A DNA stretch of 64,000 nucleotides. It comes from Symsagittifera roscoffensis (Eukaryota > Xenacoelomorpha > Acoela > Convolutidae). The first letter of the stretch is position 1, and each line of letters opens with the position of its first letter. The notes below the pieces were generated by a model, which made no database searches, was not told the DNA's origin, and saw nothing but the letters and a program-made list of their open reading frames with translations. Position numbers and translations under genes: made by a program. This document shows, in pieces, positions 42,961 to 54,046 of the stretch. Where the stretch lies: NCBI RefSeq assembly GCF_963678635.1, contig NW_026971702.1, positions 35,003-99,002 on the forward strand, read 5' to 3'.

Positions 42961-43548
42961 TAGGAATAAAGGGTCCTTTCTACTTTCTATCTTAGAAAGT
43001 AAATCTAAAATTCGCTGCGAAATATTTTATTAAAAAAGAAGTTAGTATGAATTTACAGCAAGTTGCCTTTTGACTCAATATTTATTTTTTACGGTGAGAT
43101 TGGAGATATTTTCTCTGAGATTGAATACTATTTTAGAGAAGGGTTGGGGTGGTTGAGGAGAGTGGTGGTGGTGGTAGAAGAGAAGTTGTTGGAATGAATT
43201 CCCGTAGTTTTGAGCTTCTATTTATACTCAAATGGGAAAAATCACGCCACTTTTCGTATCAAATGAGAAGTTTCTTTTAACTTCGTATTCTTTATTCGTA
43301 CATTCGTATTTTACGAGAAGAAGGTTTCGTATGCTCGTACTTTACGAGAGGAATCGTTATTATTCGTATTGAATGAGAATAGTCGTTTCAATTCTCAATG
43401 CTTAAAACGTTATACGAATTATTCCAATAGCATTTCCCTTCCTTTTGCAAGGGAATAAAAACATATTTCTTTGGTGGTGGCGGCGGCGTCACATTTTGTG
43501 AACGCAATAAAATAATTCATGTTTCTGTTTCTATTTGAAATCAGAACA
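42961..43548 (-). repeat. 5' LTR (right copy)
   Basis: 588 bp, with the same TATA box (43,218-43,226) and four dyad sites (43,253-43,380) as the left copy. The outer end (TGTTCTGATT on the minus strand) abuts polB at 43,549. Confidence 0.93.
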
Positions 43549-45535
43549 ATGTTCGTGGAAAACTACACCGAGACCGAAACCAAATTTGCCGCAAATGCTT
43601 CCATACATGTTCATCCATCGATACACTACAAAGACTCCAGGAAATGTGACACCAAGAAGAAGGAGTGGTAATCACTATGCCAAAACCGGGAAAGGACACT
43701 CATCGTCTCAAAAATTTAGCTGCCCGCTGGTATGTACCGACATTTTTTTTTACCTTGAATCGCTACTACTACCCGGACAGCAACCCGACCACGAAAAGTC
43801 TAGCACCCAAACACTAAAGGTTCATCAAGCATGCGGTTACGCTCTGGCCGTTGTTGAATTTGGGAAGCGCGAAGTTTTAAAGTTTGAACTGAAGAGAGGA
43901 GAAAATGTTATGAAGGAATTGATGGCCTCGCTCGAATAGTTACCGGAAGAAAAAAGTTTTCCTCCTGGAAAATTACTTTGAAGAACTTGGTTACTCAGCA
44001 GAACAGATAGCCTTGTTAAAACAAAAAAATTTCTACCTGTATTCATACTTAAGTAGTTTTGAAAGATTTCTAGAAACTCGACTGCCATCTAGAAAATGTG
44101 GAGCAACACTTCACAGGGAGGGGAAATAAGTGTTTCGAAAAATCAAAACATCCATGCCAGTAAAGTTTTCGCCGAAATGAAATGCGCAACACTAGGCGAT
44201 TACCATGATGTATACCTAGCAACGGACGTACTACTACTCGCTTCAGTTTTCAAAGCCTTTCCTGAAGTTTGTTACGAAACGTACGGGTTAGATTGTGCAT
44301 GCTACTTCACGGCTAGTAACCTCTCGGGCGATGCATTCTTAAAAGTCTGCGATGCAGACCTCAAGTTACTTACTGAAAGGGAGCATTTGAACATAGTTCA
44401 AAAAACGATTCAGAGAGGAATGTCATCGATATATGCACGCCGCGTTTTTAAAGCCAACAACAAATACCTCGAAGACTACAACCCTGAAGAACCCTCTAGA
44501 TTTCTATTGAATATAGACGCTAACAACTTATATGGGGGTATTGTGAAACACTCTCCCCTTCCCATCAAAAATTTCTCAATAGTATTTGCTGATATATACT
44601 TATAGAATATATCTTGCAAACCGACGATAGCTCTGAAAGGGGATACATTTTAGAAGTGGATCTCAGTATACCTGAAGAACTTCAAGATTACTTTGCAGAC
44701 TACCCGCTAGCCCCCTCACATGAAGTTATCGGCATGGATAAACTAACTAACGAGCAAATACAGATGTTAGGGGAGATTGGGGTCACGTCGCTACCGAAGG
44801 TACCAAAACTGATTCAAACATTAGATCCAAAGGAAGGGTACGTTCTGCACTACCTTACATTAAAACTCAACAAAAATATGGGCTCAAAAGTTACCATATT
44901 GACTAAATTCTTAAAATTTCGTCAAGGTAGATGGATGTAGCTCTTTGTGGATTTAAACACTCGATTGAGAATGTCAGCGCGCAACAAATTTGAAGAGAAC
45001 TTTTACAAGCTCATCGTAAATTCAGCATTCAGAAAAACAATGGAGTAAAAACTAGGACGCAAAAAACTAGAAATTATTAGGAACGAAAAAGAATTGCTTC
45101 AAAAAACAGCTTTAAGCACGATGAAAATCTTCCAGATAATCGACGAGGAAGTTGCTACATTTTGTTCTCGCTGTAACGAGTATTTTGTGGAACAAACCCG
45201 TGATAAGTGGTGCAAGTATTTTGGATTTGTCGAAAAGGTTGAGGTTTTCCTTTCATTATCACCAAATGAAAGCAAACATGAACCTTGAACTGCTATACAA
45301 GGACACAGATTAGTTTATTTTTGCGATAAAAACCAAAGACGTATACGCAGATCCGCAAAAACTGAGCGATAGTTTCGATTTGTCCAGCTACCCAAGCGAT
45401 CACTTCTTATTCAGTAAAGTGAATAAAAAAGTTGTATTGAAATTTAAGGACGAGGCGGCGGGAAAAATCATTGAAGAATTCATCGCGTTGAAACCAAAGC
45501 TCTACTCGTTGAAATATGAAGGTTGGTATTGAAAA
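43549..45535 (+). pseudogene. polB: Polinton DNA polymerase B, exonuclease and polymerase part
   Basis: Several frames. A finger-like CRKCFHTC piece lies near 43,590. Around 43,820-43,940 there is HQACGYALAVVEFGKREVLK. The open stretch 44,096-44,605 has YHDVYLATDVLLLASVF and polymerase motif A DANNLYGG (44,516-44,539). 44,614-44,940 continues (VTSLPKVPKLIQTL), and 45,094-45,288 contains LQKTALSTMKIFQIID. Motif C reads KDTD followed by TAG (45,299-45,313). It ends FIALKPKLYSLKYEG near 45,525. Multiple breaks; a dead gene. Confidence 0.85.
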
Positions 45536-46036
45536 AAAGCACTTGTCCAATTCCCCTCCATGTTTTTACCTTAAGGGTTCCATCCATTGGGGTTTTGGAT
45601 CTTGTTGGGACCAAATTAAAAACTTTTGTTGATCCCTGTCATTTTAAATAGACATAACTAGCCCTGAAAGGCTCTAATTTTTCATTTTAAAACTTAAAAT
45701 GAAGAATCATTCATCATTTAAAAAGTTTTAAATAAATACTCACCACAGACGCACTTTTGTAAATTTTGACGTGAACAATTTTAAAATTTTGACATGGAAT
45801 GATTTCTTGATAATGACACAATTTGGAACTTTTATGATTTGGAATGAATTAAGATATTTAAATTTTTTGGAATTGAAAAAATTGGAAAGTCATTAGATAT
45901 TGAGTCTTTAAAATATTCAGATTTGGGATCCGTTTTCTATATTAACACTAAAACTGGGCTTGCGAAATTTTTTGGGCTTACAAAGCTAAAATATGTTTGT
46001 GGACTATTCTCTGATCTTCATTAAGATTCAACTATT
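45536..46036. other. Non-coding insertion within polB
   Basis: About 500 bases of A+T-rich, stop-filled sequence separate the KYEG segment from the C-terminal polB block. It contains the 23-bp inverted repeat TTCATTTTAA-AAC-TTAAAATGAA (45,681-45,703). It could be a small non-autonomous element, but no terminal repeats or target duplication were found. Confidence 0.4.
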
Positions 46037-46318
46037 ATGAGGAGTGCAAAAGGAGTGGTGCAACACTCCCAGCAGCAACTTACACACCAGAGGTTCAGGA
46101 AAACATTACTGAGTGGAAAAACCCTTCGTGTTTACAACTACTCAATAAAATCGAAAGCCCATACTAACATAACCATAGCGCAGAACCGAATTGCCCTTTC
46201 ACCCTTCGATAGTAAGAAGTTCTTACTATTCGACGGGATAGCTACATTGCCCTTTGGACTCAGGTCTAACAAAGAAAATGTGTTCTTCGAGGCCATTGCG
46301 TTAGAAAGCGAGTGAGCA
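46037..46318 (+). pseudogene. polB: Polinton DNA polymerase B, C-terminal end
   Basis: Open block with AKGVVQHSQQQLTHQRFR, LLSGKTLRVYNYSIKSK and RIALSPFDSKKFLLFDGIAT, followed by LPFG, matching the C-terminal end of Polinton polymerases. It ends about 650 bases before the right TIR. Confidence 0.8.
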
Positions 46319-46967
46319 AGCTCACATTCGACAAAAACCCCGACTTATAGCAGCGAAAATAGCGAAAGCTGGCAATCACCGGAATTCCGGGTTCTAGATT
46401 GGACTTTCTTCAAGAAAGTTATACGGAGGTAGAGCGTCAAAAAGAAAGCGCAGATAGCAGTTCAAGAGACCCTCCGCCTATCAATAACCCATTCATTCTA
46501 ACAAAAGCTTCTGTTAGTTTTTGTCAGAAAAAAAGAAGAAAACTTGATAAAACTGATCAATGAAATCTTTTCACTTAAAAATGTCGGCTAAACTGCCTTG
46601 TTACTTGGAATTACGGCTGTACATTTGTAAACAAAACACATTCAGCAAACCTTGTTTTAAATTAAAAAGACCGGCGCTAAAGAGACTGGTAATTGCAAAT
46701 TTTCCTTGAAGCAGGAGCGAAGGATTGCGTATTTAGTTTCCCAAAGTAAGCTAATAGTAAGGCTAAAAGATTCAAAATGGTATAAGTCAAAAATAAGGGA
46801 GAGTTGGAAATAAGTTTGAAACTAAAACAAGAAAAGAAACGAACAATAATTACCAAAATTTTTTAAAAGGAAGAATGAATGGTACTTTATGTGAACTCGT
46901 AATTATATGAGCGAAAAGGATTAGCTTGTAGATAAAAAAAAGCGAAAAAACCGCAGCCGGATATATC
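46319..46967. other. Region between polB and right TIR
   Basis: No supported ORF; broken frames only. It may hold decayed 3' untranslated sequence. Confidence 0.4.
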
Positions 46968-47217
46968 CATACTTATTTAGTGGTGTGAAAGTTTGGAAGG
47001 GATTAAATTTAACCACCGCGCGATAATAAATACCAAAGTATTTTGTCTGTCGGGTGTCCTAAGAGAGAGGTCTTTTTATTTTGGGCAGGGTCATTGGGCT
47101 CTTTAAAAAAGATGGGTCCTTTTGGACCCTACTTTTGGTAGGACCCCAAAGACCCCCACCGTCGAAAAGATCCCCCCCCCCCCACCCCCATTAGAACACA
47201 CGGATTACAATACTACT
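46968..47217 (-). repeat. Right TIR of Polinton copy B
   Basis: The reverse complement matches 13,468-13,720 and, even better, the copy C TIR at 57,729. It ends GGATTACAATACTACT and is followed by tataga. It contains a 12-C run (the poly-G of the other strand). Confidence 0.92.
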
Positions 47218-48042
47218 TATAGATTATCTAGCCATGTTTTTCAAACGAGATGAACAAACTTCGAGTAAACACAATAACATTAGCGAATTGAAAAAAAACT
47301 TATGTTTCAAGGGTTTTGTTATAAAAGATGCAAATTTTGCATCATTTAATTGTTTTTAATTGAACGGCAATTGAGTCGATTGATGTTTTTTTTTGCTCTT
47401 TCGCCTGTGAGTAGTTCGCTTAAGCGGTTTTGCCCATGAGAATTGCCCCCGATTTCTACTAAACATACGTTGCTTAAAATGGGTCGGAAAAGAGATTACG
47501 AGATACTAAAATATGACTACTAGAGAGATATAAAGATTTTGCAAAAGGTTATTGACACGGACAGTGGACGAGATGGAAGGCATATACATTCCAGAAGTTA
47601 TGAAAGACTGTAGCTCAAAATTTGTCTTTTATTGTTTGTAGTGCTTGCGCGTTGTTGTTGAGAACTTGACATCAAACCAAAAGAAAAAATCAATCAAAAA
47701 ATTTTCCGCAAAAGCTTCATCGGTATATACATAAGTTTCAAGCTTTTGATAGCAACTGTAGGGAAAATTTTTTAAATAGAAATTTAACTAAAACGGCAAA
47801 ACAAAGTTTGATTGCTCAAAACATTATTGCTGCTTTCAGTTTTGTCTTGAGTATATGAGTTTGTCAATTACCAGTCCTTAAACTTCATCAACTTACAGTT
47901 TGTCAAATAAACTTTTTGCTGTAAATTTATCAAACATTAAGTTGATTTTATGTTCATAAGTTACTGTTGCAATTCATTAACTGTCTTAAATAGGTTGTTT
48001 ATTAGTTGTTAATCAAATTGTTTTCATTTTGACTATGTTTAG
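47218..48042. other. Right flank of Polinton copy B
   Basis: Starts with tataga, the presumed target-site copy. No gene seen. It runs into the splice acceptor of the vWA exon and is probably intron. Confidence 0.5.
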
Positions 48043-50355
48043 GTCCATCGCAAAAATTTACGGGGCTGCAACTACTTTGTTTCAAAATAAATCATCTGGA
48101 TTTCGGACTGACGATAGTCAAGTTGCTAAAAAACTAGTCATTTTTACTTCAGGAGAACCAGACAGCTTGAAAATGGTTGAGGAGGAACGAAGAGTATTTA
48201 ATACAGAAGTAAGATTTTAGAAATTCAAAAACACTTCCAGTAAAAAACTAACAAATCCAATCTTTTTCTATTTGAAAATATGTACATCAAAAAAATAAAG
48301 AGAAACAAATAACAAATTCATGTTAAGCTTTTTAACCAAACATGAGCAGAAGCATCCTCAGTGAAAAATCTGGACTTTAATCATTTTCTAGTTTTAACTC
48401 TGTTTGAGTCAGACTCGTTATACAAGTTTGTTTTTTTCTTTTCATCACTTCAATTGTCCATAAAAAAGAAAAAGAAAACATTCATATTAGTAACTTACTG
48501 CAAACCGTTCTGAAAAAGATCCAAAAGTGAAAAAATTATATCGGATTTGGGCCAAGAACCGTATCAAATTCCTAAAACTAAAAATTTCATTCACATATTC
48601 ATATGCACAAAAAGTCAATAAAACAAGGAAGGGAAGAGAACAATTGGGCAAAACTGAAAAGAATAAATTCTCTCGACATTGCATAAACAGATCAAAATTC
48701 AAATTTAAAAAAAAAAATTCGCATCCTTCCAAAAATATAATCAAAAGACACACCAACCATGACATAGGAAAGAGGGATGTAAAATATAATAAAAGAACAG
48801 TGTATAAGAGAAAAAAAACAAGATATCAGTTTTTTAAACAAATCAAATTTCAGCTTAAACAAGACTGCTCGATTATCAGGGCAAAACCTTGAATGTTCCG
48901 ACTGTCCCTTAATTCATATCGAATAGTTTTTGGGAAATAAATATTGAAAAATTATACATTTTTAACAAAATCAAAGTGTAAAATTTTGATTCGTACGAAA
49001 TTAAAACGACCACCACTTAGCTAGCCTCAATTCATTCGGGAACGCTTTTGTTGTGCGGAATAATTCGCCCCTAATAAATAGTTCGAGTTACGCTCTCTTC
49101 AAAGCGTTATGAAAAGCGTTATTAAAGCGTTATGATCAAATTCTTCAACGCGCGCATAATTTAGTCCAAAAAATGGCGAGTTGGCAAATTTCAAACCCCC
49201 AAAAACTTACAAAAATTAATTGGAGGTAAAATATCTTTTTACGTTTGAACTCATGAAGTCAATATCTTCAATGGGGTATAAAAATTTTTTGATGAAAATA
49301 TTTGTTTCTATTAGGAAAATTGACTGAATAAAAACACACCGAGCATAAACATTCCGTTTTCTTCGAAAGTCGGAACAATATTTCAGCGTCTTCTTTGCAA
49401 AAGCAACGCTACACTCAATGTATGAAATTGTAGAAAAATGTGTTTGACTTAATGTGGAAAAAAAAGTAGCGGATTTAGGTGGGGGGGGGGGGGGTTTGGA
49501 CGCCTCTTTCGTTCGGGGATTCGAGCCACTGCCGACCTAAAGGGTACCCCTTCGTACTATTTTGAGACATCCATTTTCGACTGACTAACCTTAAAAGTTT
49601 CTAAAGGCGCCTGCGGTAACAATCTATGCTAATTGTAAAGGGGGGGGGGGGTGCGTTCCGAAAAAAAAACGCGACGTTACGGTCGAAATTTTTCAAAAAA
49701 TACCTAAAAACGCATTTTTGGCCTTTTTTTCGGCGCAGAAATTTGGTCTAATTAGGATCTTATAGTGATTTGGGAGAGCTCATGAAATCAATTTGGTAGA
49801 CCTAAAAAAAAGGTCAACAAAAGTTTTAATTTTTTGAAAATCCAAGCCCCCCCCCCCCCCTCTCGAGAAATTCCTAGATCCGAGCCTGACTATCATAAAA
49901 AAATGTTTTTTTTTTCATTAAAAAGCTTACGCATATTCATAACTTTGAACACCCCATCCCCAACCCCACCGGTACATAGTTACAAATATCACCCTATAAG
50001 GAAACGAATCAACGGTTAAGCATATGAGAATTTTATACCTAGTAACGGATATTGTTAAAGAGATCCAAAAGTAGATTATAGATTCATTTTCAGCCGATTA
50101 TAATAATTTAGTCGAGAGTTTTATAGATTGACAAAAAATTTACTTTATAATCGATAACTATCCATGGATCTATGTGGTGATATTGACTCATGTTTAACTA
50201 TAACTTGTATCTGTTTTCAGCTGCCACAAATTAGTCTGTTTGCAATTGGGATGCACAAGAATGCCTCAAAACCTTCGCTGAACGTTATTGCTGGAACGCC
50301 GTTGAGAGTTTTATCATATAAAGCATTCGTTAATTTTAAAAAGGACCAATCTCAG
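48043..50355 (+). CDS. Two exons of a von Willebrand factor A-like host gene (partial)
   Basis: Exon 48,043-48,208 follows TGACTATGTTTAG and ends before GTAAGA. It encodes IAKIYGAATTLFQNKSSGF then KKLVIFTSGEPDSLKMVEEE. Exon 50,221-50,355 follows a pyrimidine-rich TCTGTTTTCAG, ends CAG before GTAAGA, and encodes ISLFAIGMHKNASKPSLNVI then AGTPLRVLSYKAFVNF. Together they match the C-terminal half of a vWA domain (beta-strand with TSG/TDG, then IFAIG, LN-IA, V-F). The intron between is 2,012 bp, phase 0. Upstream exons with the metal-binding DxSxS are not in the right flank. Extracellular or secreted proteins usually carry this domain. Confidence 0.6.
48209..50220 (+). other. Intron of the vWA gene with poly-G/poly-C runs
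   Basis: Non-coding. Long G or C runs at about 49,481-49,494, 49,641-49,651 and 49,848-49,860 stand out in A+T-rich DNA. A Lys-rich frame at 48,527-48,892 is low-complexity and not considered a gene. One copy of a roughly 45-bp dispersed repeat (AAGACTGCTCGA...GAATGTTCCGACTG) lies at 48,860-48,912. Confidence 0.5.
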
Positions 50356-52137
50356 GTAAGATTACGACCCTTTTGCCACTCGACTCGTTTGTTTAGCATT
50401 AATCATATGTGCAATTTTGGCCAATGATTCATTTCTCATTTCAAACGGCTCTCCGTAGTTTTTGGCTTTCAAAGCCACGCGCAAAATATCTTTACTCGGC
50501 CGAAAAATCTTACTCCTCTCACAATATTCACCAACGCGATTGAGATGAATCGAAACGCAACCAAATGTAGACAAGACTGCTCGAATCAGGGCGAAGTCCT
50601 GAATGTTCCGACTGCCTTTTCAGGTTTATGGAGCAGTAATAACAATAAAAAATTAAATGTAATAAAACAAAAATAATTTTTTTTCGGAAATCATCCTCCC
50701 GCGCCATGTAAAGTACAAAAGAACAAGATTTGCTCCTAGTAACAAATCAATTATGGTAAGAAATCATTATAAAGACAATGATTTCACGGTTTCTCAACAA
50801 ACGTTTTGTTTGTTCTGGCCGCTTCCTCTTCAACTATTCCTCTAATTTTGGACTTACAATAATTGAGTTATTGCATTGCGGTCTGGTAAAATTCGGTCTG
50901 GTAAAAGATTTTAGCCCCGATTCCCATGTTACGTTCAGACAACAAAATTGGACTGAAAATGGTTTTAAATCGTTTTTTTCTGGCAAAACAAAATGCATTA
51001 TGATTCATTTGGAATTTATTATAATAGATTTTATAATAAGTAGGAAATCACACTAAAATGGACTTTTTTCCACTTTATTTTTGTTTCGCGCGTCGTGCAA
51101 AACTTTGCAAGAATTTCTGCATTTATCAAGTAAGTTATACGGTATCTTTGCAAAGCGATTGTACGGCCTAACCCATTTCTAAACCTAAACTCAATTTGCA
51201 AAAATATTCCGTTAAGTTATCCCCCCTAACGTTTGCCCTTTTGCTACCCTTCAATCCCTTAACGTTTGCCCTTTTGCTCCCCTCTCCGGCTCAACACACC
51301 CCTTGTGAACCTACGCCCCCTTCCCCAACTGAGCTTTCCCCCACCTGATCAACCCCCACCTGAACACGGGTGGGTTGTAAATTGGCAAACGCGGCTCTTT
51401 TTCCTTTTCCCCCACCTCACTTGAGTTTCAATATTATAGTGTAACAAGTGGTTTTACGAGGTTGAGTATGAATACCAAATATGTTTATCGTGGCCTTATT
51501 AGTCTGTATCTAAAATTTCATAACAATTAGACAATGTGGTGAACAAATCTACATGTAAAAATTTGCTGCTGGTGGGGTGAAAAGAAAAAGAGCCGCAAAC
51601 GCTAGAGGGGGTAATGGATGGTTGATTATAACACCTCCAACTTTACCCCCCCCCCCAAAAAAATATTCTACTAATTTAACAAAAATGTTGAAAGGAACAA
51701 ACTTTTGTTTTTGAGTAACACAGAAGTAACAAAAATATTGAAATTAGGCAGAAAAAAATTAAATGGAAAAACAAGTAACCAACGTAACCAACTTTAGTTT
51801 AAAACGTAGAAAAATCTTTATGTGTGTTGAAATTCGTTATCTCAGTACATTACGAGGCCAAACTGTGCATTCTCTGCATTATAAGCGGAATCCACAACTG
51901 GCCAAAATCATATTTGTCGCGGAATCCGCAACATTGCTACTTTTCTCTGACCTTCAATGCTGTTTTGGTTTCCACAAACAAACACCTAACTCATTGTACC
52001 GCTCAAAATCGCTCCAAAAATAGGCGAATTTGCGGAATCCGCAACAGTATTTGTGGAATCCAGAACAGTTTGTGGAATCCACAAACAAATGATAAATTAT
52101 TTGTATCGTTAAATTGAGCTGTTGCGGGTTCTGCAAC
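50356..52137. other. Non-coding region downstream of the vWA exons
   Basis: It holds the second copy of the dispersed repeat (50,572-50,618) and a direct repeat TTAACGTTTGCCCTTTTGCT near 51,227 and 51,258. Scattered GGAATCCGCAA-like motifs from 51,888 onward foreshadow the minisatellite. No supported gene. Confidence 0.45.
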
Positions 52138-52278
52138 TGTAAGTGGAATCCGCACATTGTAAGTGGAATCCGCCAATTGTAAGTGGAATCCGCAAATTGT
52201 AAGTGGAATCCGCAAATTGTAAGTGAAGTCCGCAAATTGTAAGTGGAACCCGCGAATTTTAAGTGGCATCCGCATTTT
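52138..52278 (+). repeat. Minisatellite, 20-bp unit, about seven copies
   Basis: Head-to-tail units of TGTAAGTGGAATCCGCAAAT with small variation (CACAT, CCAAT, CAAAT twice, GAAGTCCGCAAAT, GAACCCGCGAAT, then a degenerate last unit). There are no spacers, so this is not a CRISPR-type array. Confidence 0.88.
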
Positions 52279-53003
52279 GTTTGCGGATTCTATTTACATA
52301 TAAGTTTATATGTGGTAACGTTTTAGTTTTTATCTTTTATTTACTACAGGTGTTCACCAACAACGGTTCACCAACAATACATGACGTCTACCAGTCTCAA
52401 TTCGATCTCAACTTTGATCTGACCAACTTCGTCACCAACCTCGATCTCAATTCCTGTAACCAAACTTCGATCCCGATTCCTGTAACCAAATTTCGATCAC
52501 GATTCATGTAAACCAACTTTGATCCCAATTCCTGCAATCAATATCAATTCCTGCAAACAGAACAAATTGAACAAACTTTTGAAGTAAACTCGCATTTAAA
52601 TTAATCAGTTCAATTCAATCAATTAATTCAATTAAAATAAGTAGGGTGTTTTCAAATCTAGTTTTATAAAGCAAAATTTTTGGTAACACATTTTTGTTTT
52701 TTCAATTAACCACTTATTTTAGCTGTAGTTCTTCAAGTTTTGTTATTTTTTTATCTAGAACGGATTTACTCAATTTAGTTTTTCTTAATAGATAATTTAC
52801 TCTCTATGAGCAAATTACACCAAATAGATAGTTTACTCTTTATGATCAACTTTGATGTGCCGGCATATTTTTCAAACCATAACACATACTGCATAGAGTA
52901 AAAAGAATACGGCCAATTACGGTTAACTTAAAGAGATCAAAGAACAACAGACACTCAGAAGAAAACAGTCATGACAACAAACAGTATAAACAGTTTAAGT
53001 TAT
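52279..53003. other. A+T-rich non-coding region
   Basis: Pyrimidine-rich TTTATTTACTACAG at about 52,350 resembles a splice acceptor, but the frame after it is dominated by short Asn/Thr/Asp repeats (ACCAACTTCGTCACC) and is not trusted. No other gene. Confidence 0.35.
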
Positions 53004-53234
53004 TCATTCCAAGTCATAAAAAAATTCCTGGGCGGATTCGGCCACATTATGTCTAAATAATTCTCGGTAGTTATCCTCGACGGCATATCTAACACGACAG
53101 GTATTTATATGGCATCGGATTGTGCTCATGAGGAAATCTCTGTGTTCGTTGAACTTGAGAGATGAGACCAGAGTGTCTAGCTCACTTTCGTTTCTTGCTG
53201 GCAAAAAATCCCATTTCCCCCCCCCCCCCCGCAC
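53004..53234 (-). pseudogene. Possible DUF4806-like C-terminal fragment
   Basis: The minus frame reads FLPARNESELDTLVSSLKF, then RDFLMSTIRCHI, and ends FFYDLE. The LP...E-LD-L...L pattern loosely resembles DUF4806 domains of invertebrate multi-copy genes. Upstream it runs into a poly-G run, so the frame has no real start. Low certainty. Confidence 0.3.
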
Positions 53235-54046
53235 AGAATTTCAAGATTGATGGCATCCAAAAAGTCCTGAGGTTATGCTGCCCAAAAATTTAGCAGCACA
53301 CTGTGTGGTTGATAGACCAATGGTCTTTATGGTTACTGGTGTAGCTGGAACCGTAACGAAAGTTTGCCCTGTTTTTTCCTCATCAAGGCAACGCATCTTT
53401 TTATTACCGAAATTTTCGCAAAAAGTTGGCTAATTGGGTGAGTAATATCACTCAGATTGCAGCTTAAATCGATCTAATACGAAGCACAAGAGAATGAAAA
53501 ATAAATCTTATTTGTTTTTGGAAAAAAAACGAAATTGAAATAAACCGCCACATACCAAAAAATCTTCTTCAGCAAGCTCCGCCAATACAGAAGGCCTTCT
53601 CAGTGTGACATCCGCATTTTCGATGGAACTCATTCCATCAAATGCTCGTTTCTTCGAATAATCGAATTTCAAATAGTCAACACGAAAAATCGGCGCGCAA
53701 GATAGTCGATCTTAGATATAATCACAAAAAAGAATACGGTTTGTTGAAAGAATACGGTAAAATTACCTAGCTAAAACACAAAACAGAATACGGTGTTTAA
53801 ATAGAATACGGTAGATTAAAAACCGATTAAAAAAATCAGTTGCATCCAGAAATGCATTATAAACTTTCAGGATATCAGATGAAATCGATGATCATACAGA
53901 ATACAAGGATAGTTGGATGTGATTAATTAGTAGATTAGTCACACATCTGATTAGTTGCTAGATAACTTCACCTGTATTACACCGTTGATGCATAGAGCAA
54001 ACTTCAAGGGATTGTCACTTTCGGGCAACAAAACAATCAAAGCGAC

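Larger units (their letters stand above)
30096..43548 (-). mobile_element. 13.45-kb env-bearing LTR retroelement with macro domain and antisense gene
   Basis: Bounded by direct repeats of 588 bp. Minus-strand order from the right: LTR, primer-binding-like site, gag, pro-macro-RT-RNaseH-IN, env, a 252-aa 3' ORF, LTR. One plus-strand intron-containing gene lies between IN and env. The IN after RT order and Gag with CCHC indicate a Ty3/Gypsy-like element. It interrupts Polinton polB: both flanks encode polB, but the two flanks do not abut in the protein and no target-site duplication is visible. Single breaks lie in gag (41,632), pol (38,714 and about 37,110) and env (about 32,430). Confidence 0.95.
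13468..47217 (+). mobile_element. Polinton/Maverick copy B, with nested LINE and LTR insertions
   Basis: Bounded by inverted repeats of about 250 bp at 13,468-13,720 and 46,968-47,217. It is flanked by tgtaga on the left and tataga on the right, a 5-of-6 match to the 6-bp duplication expected for Polintons. It contains the diagnostic Polinton set: retroviral-type integrase, packaging ATPase, adenain-like protease, major and minor capsid, and family B polymerase. Removing the LTR element (13,453 bp), the LINE (about 3.27 kb) and a small polB insertion leaves about 16.5 kb. Every diagnostic gene is broken in this copy. Confidence 0.92.

Noticed and set aside
48527-48892. 121-codon Lys/Arg-rich plus ORF
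   Set aside because: Composition follows A-rich intron DNA; no domain, and the intron splice sites of the vWA gene enclose it.
52138-52278. CRISPR-like array
   Set aside because: Units are head-to-tail with no spacers, in eukaryotic DNA.
52330-52511. Third exon of the vWA gene after TTTATTTACTACAG
   Set aside because: The frame fits but the encoded stretch is made of short Asn/Thr/Asp repeats unlike the rest of a vWA protein.
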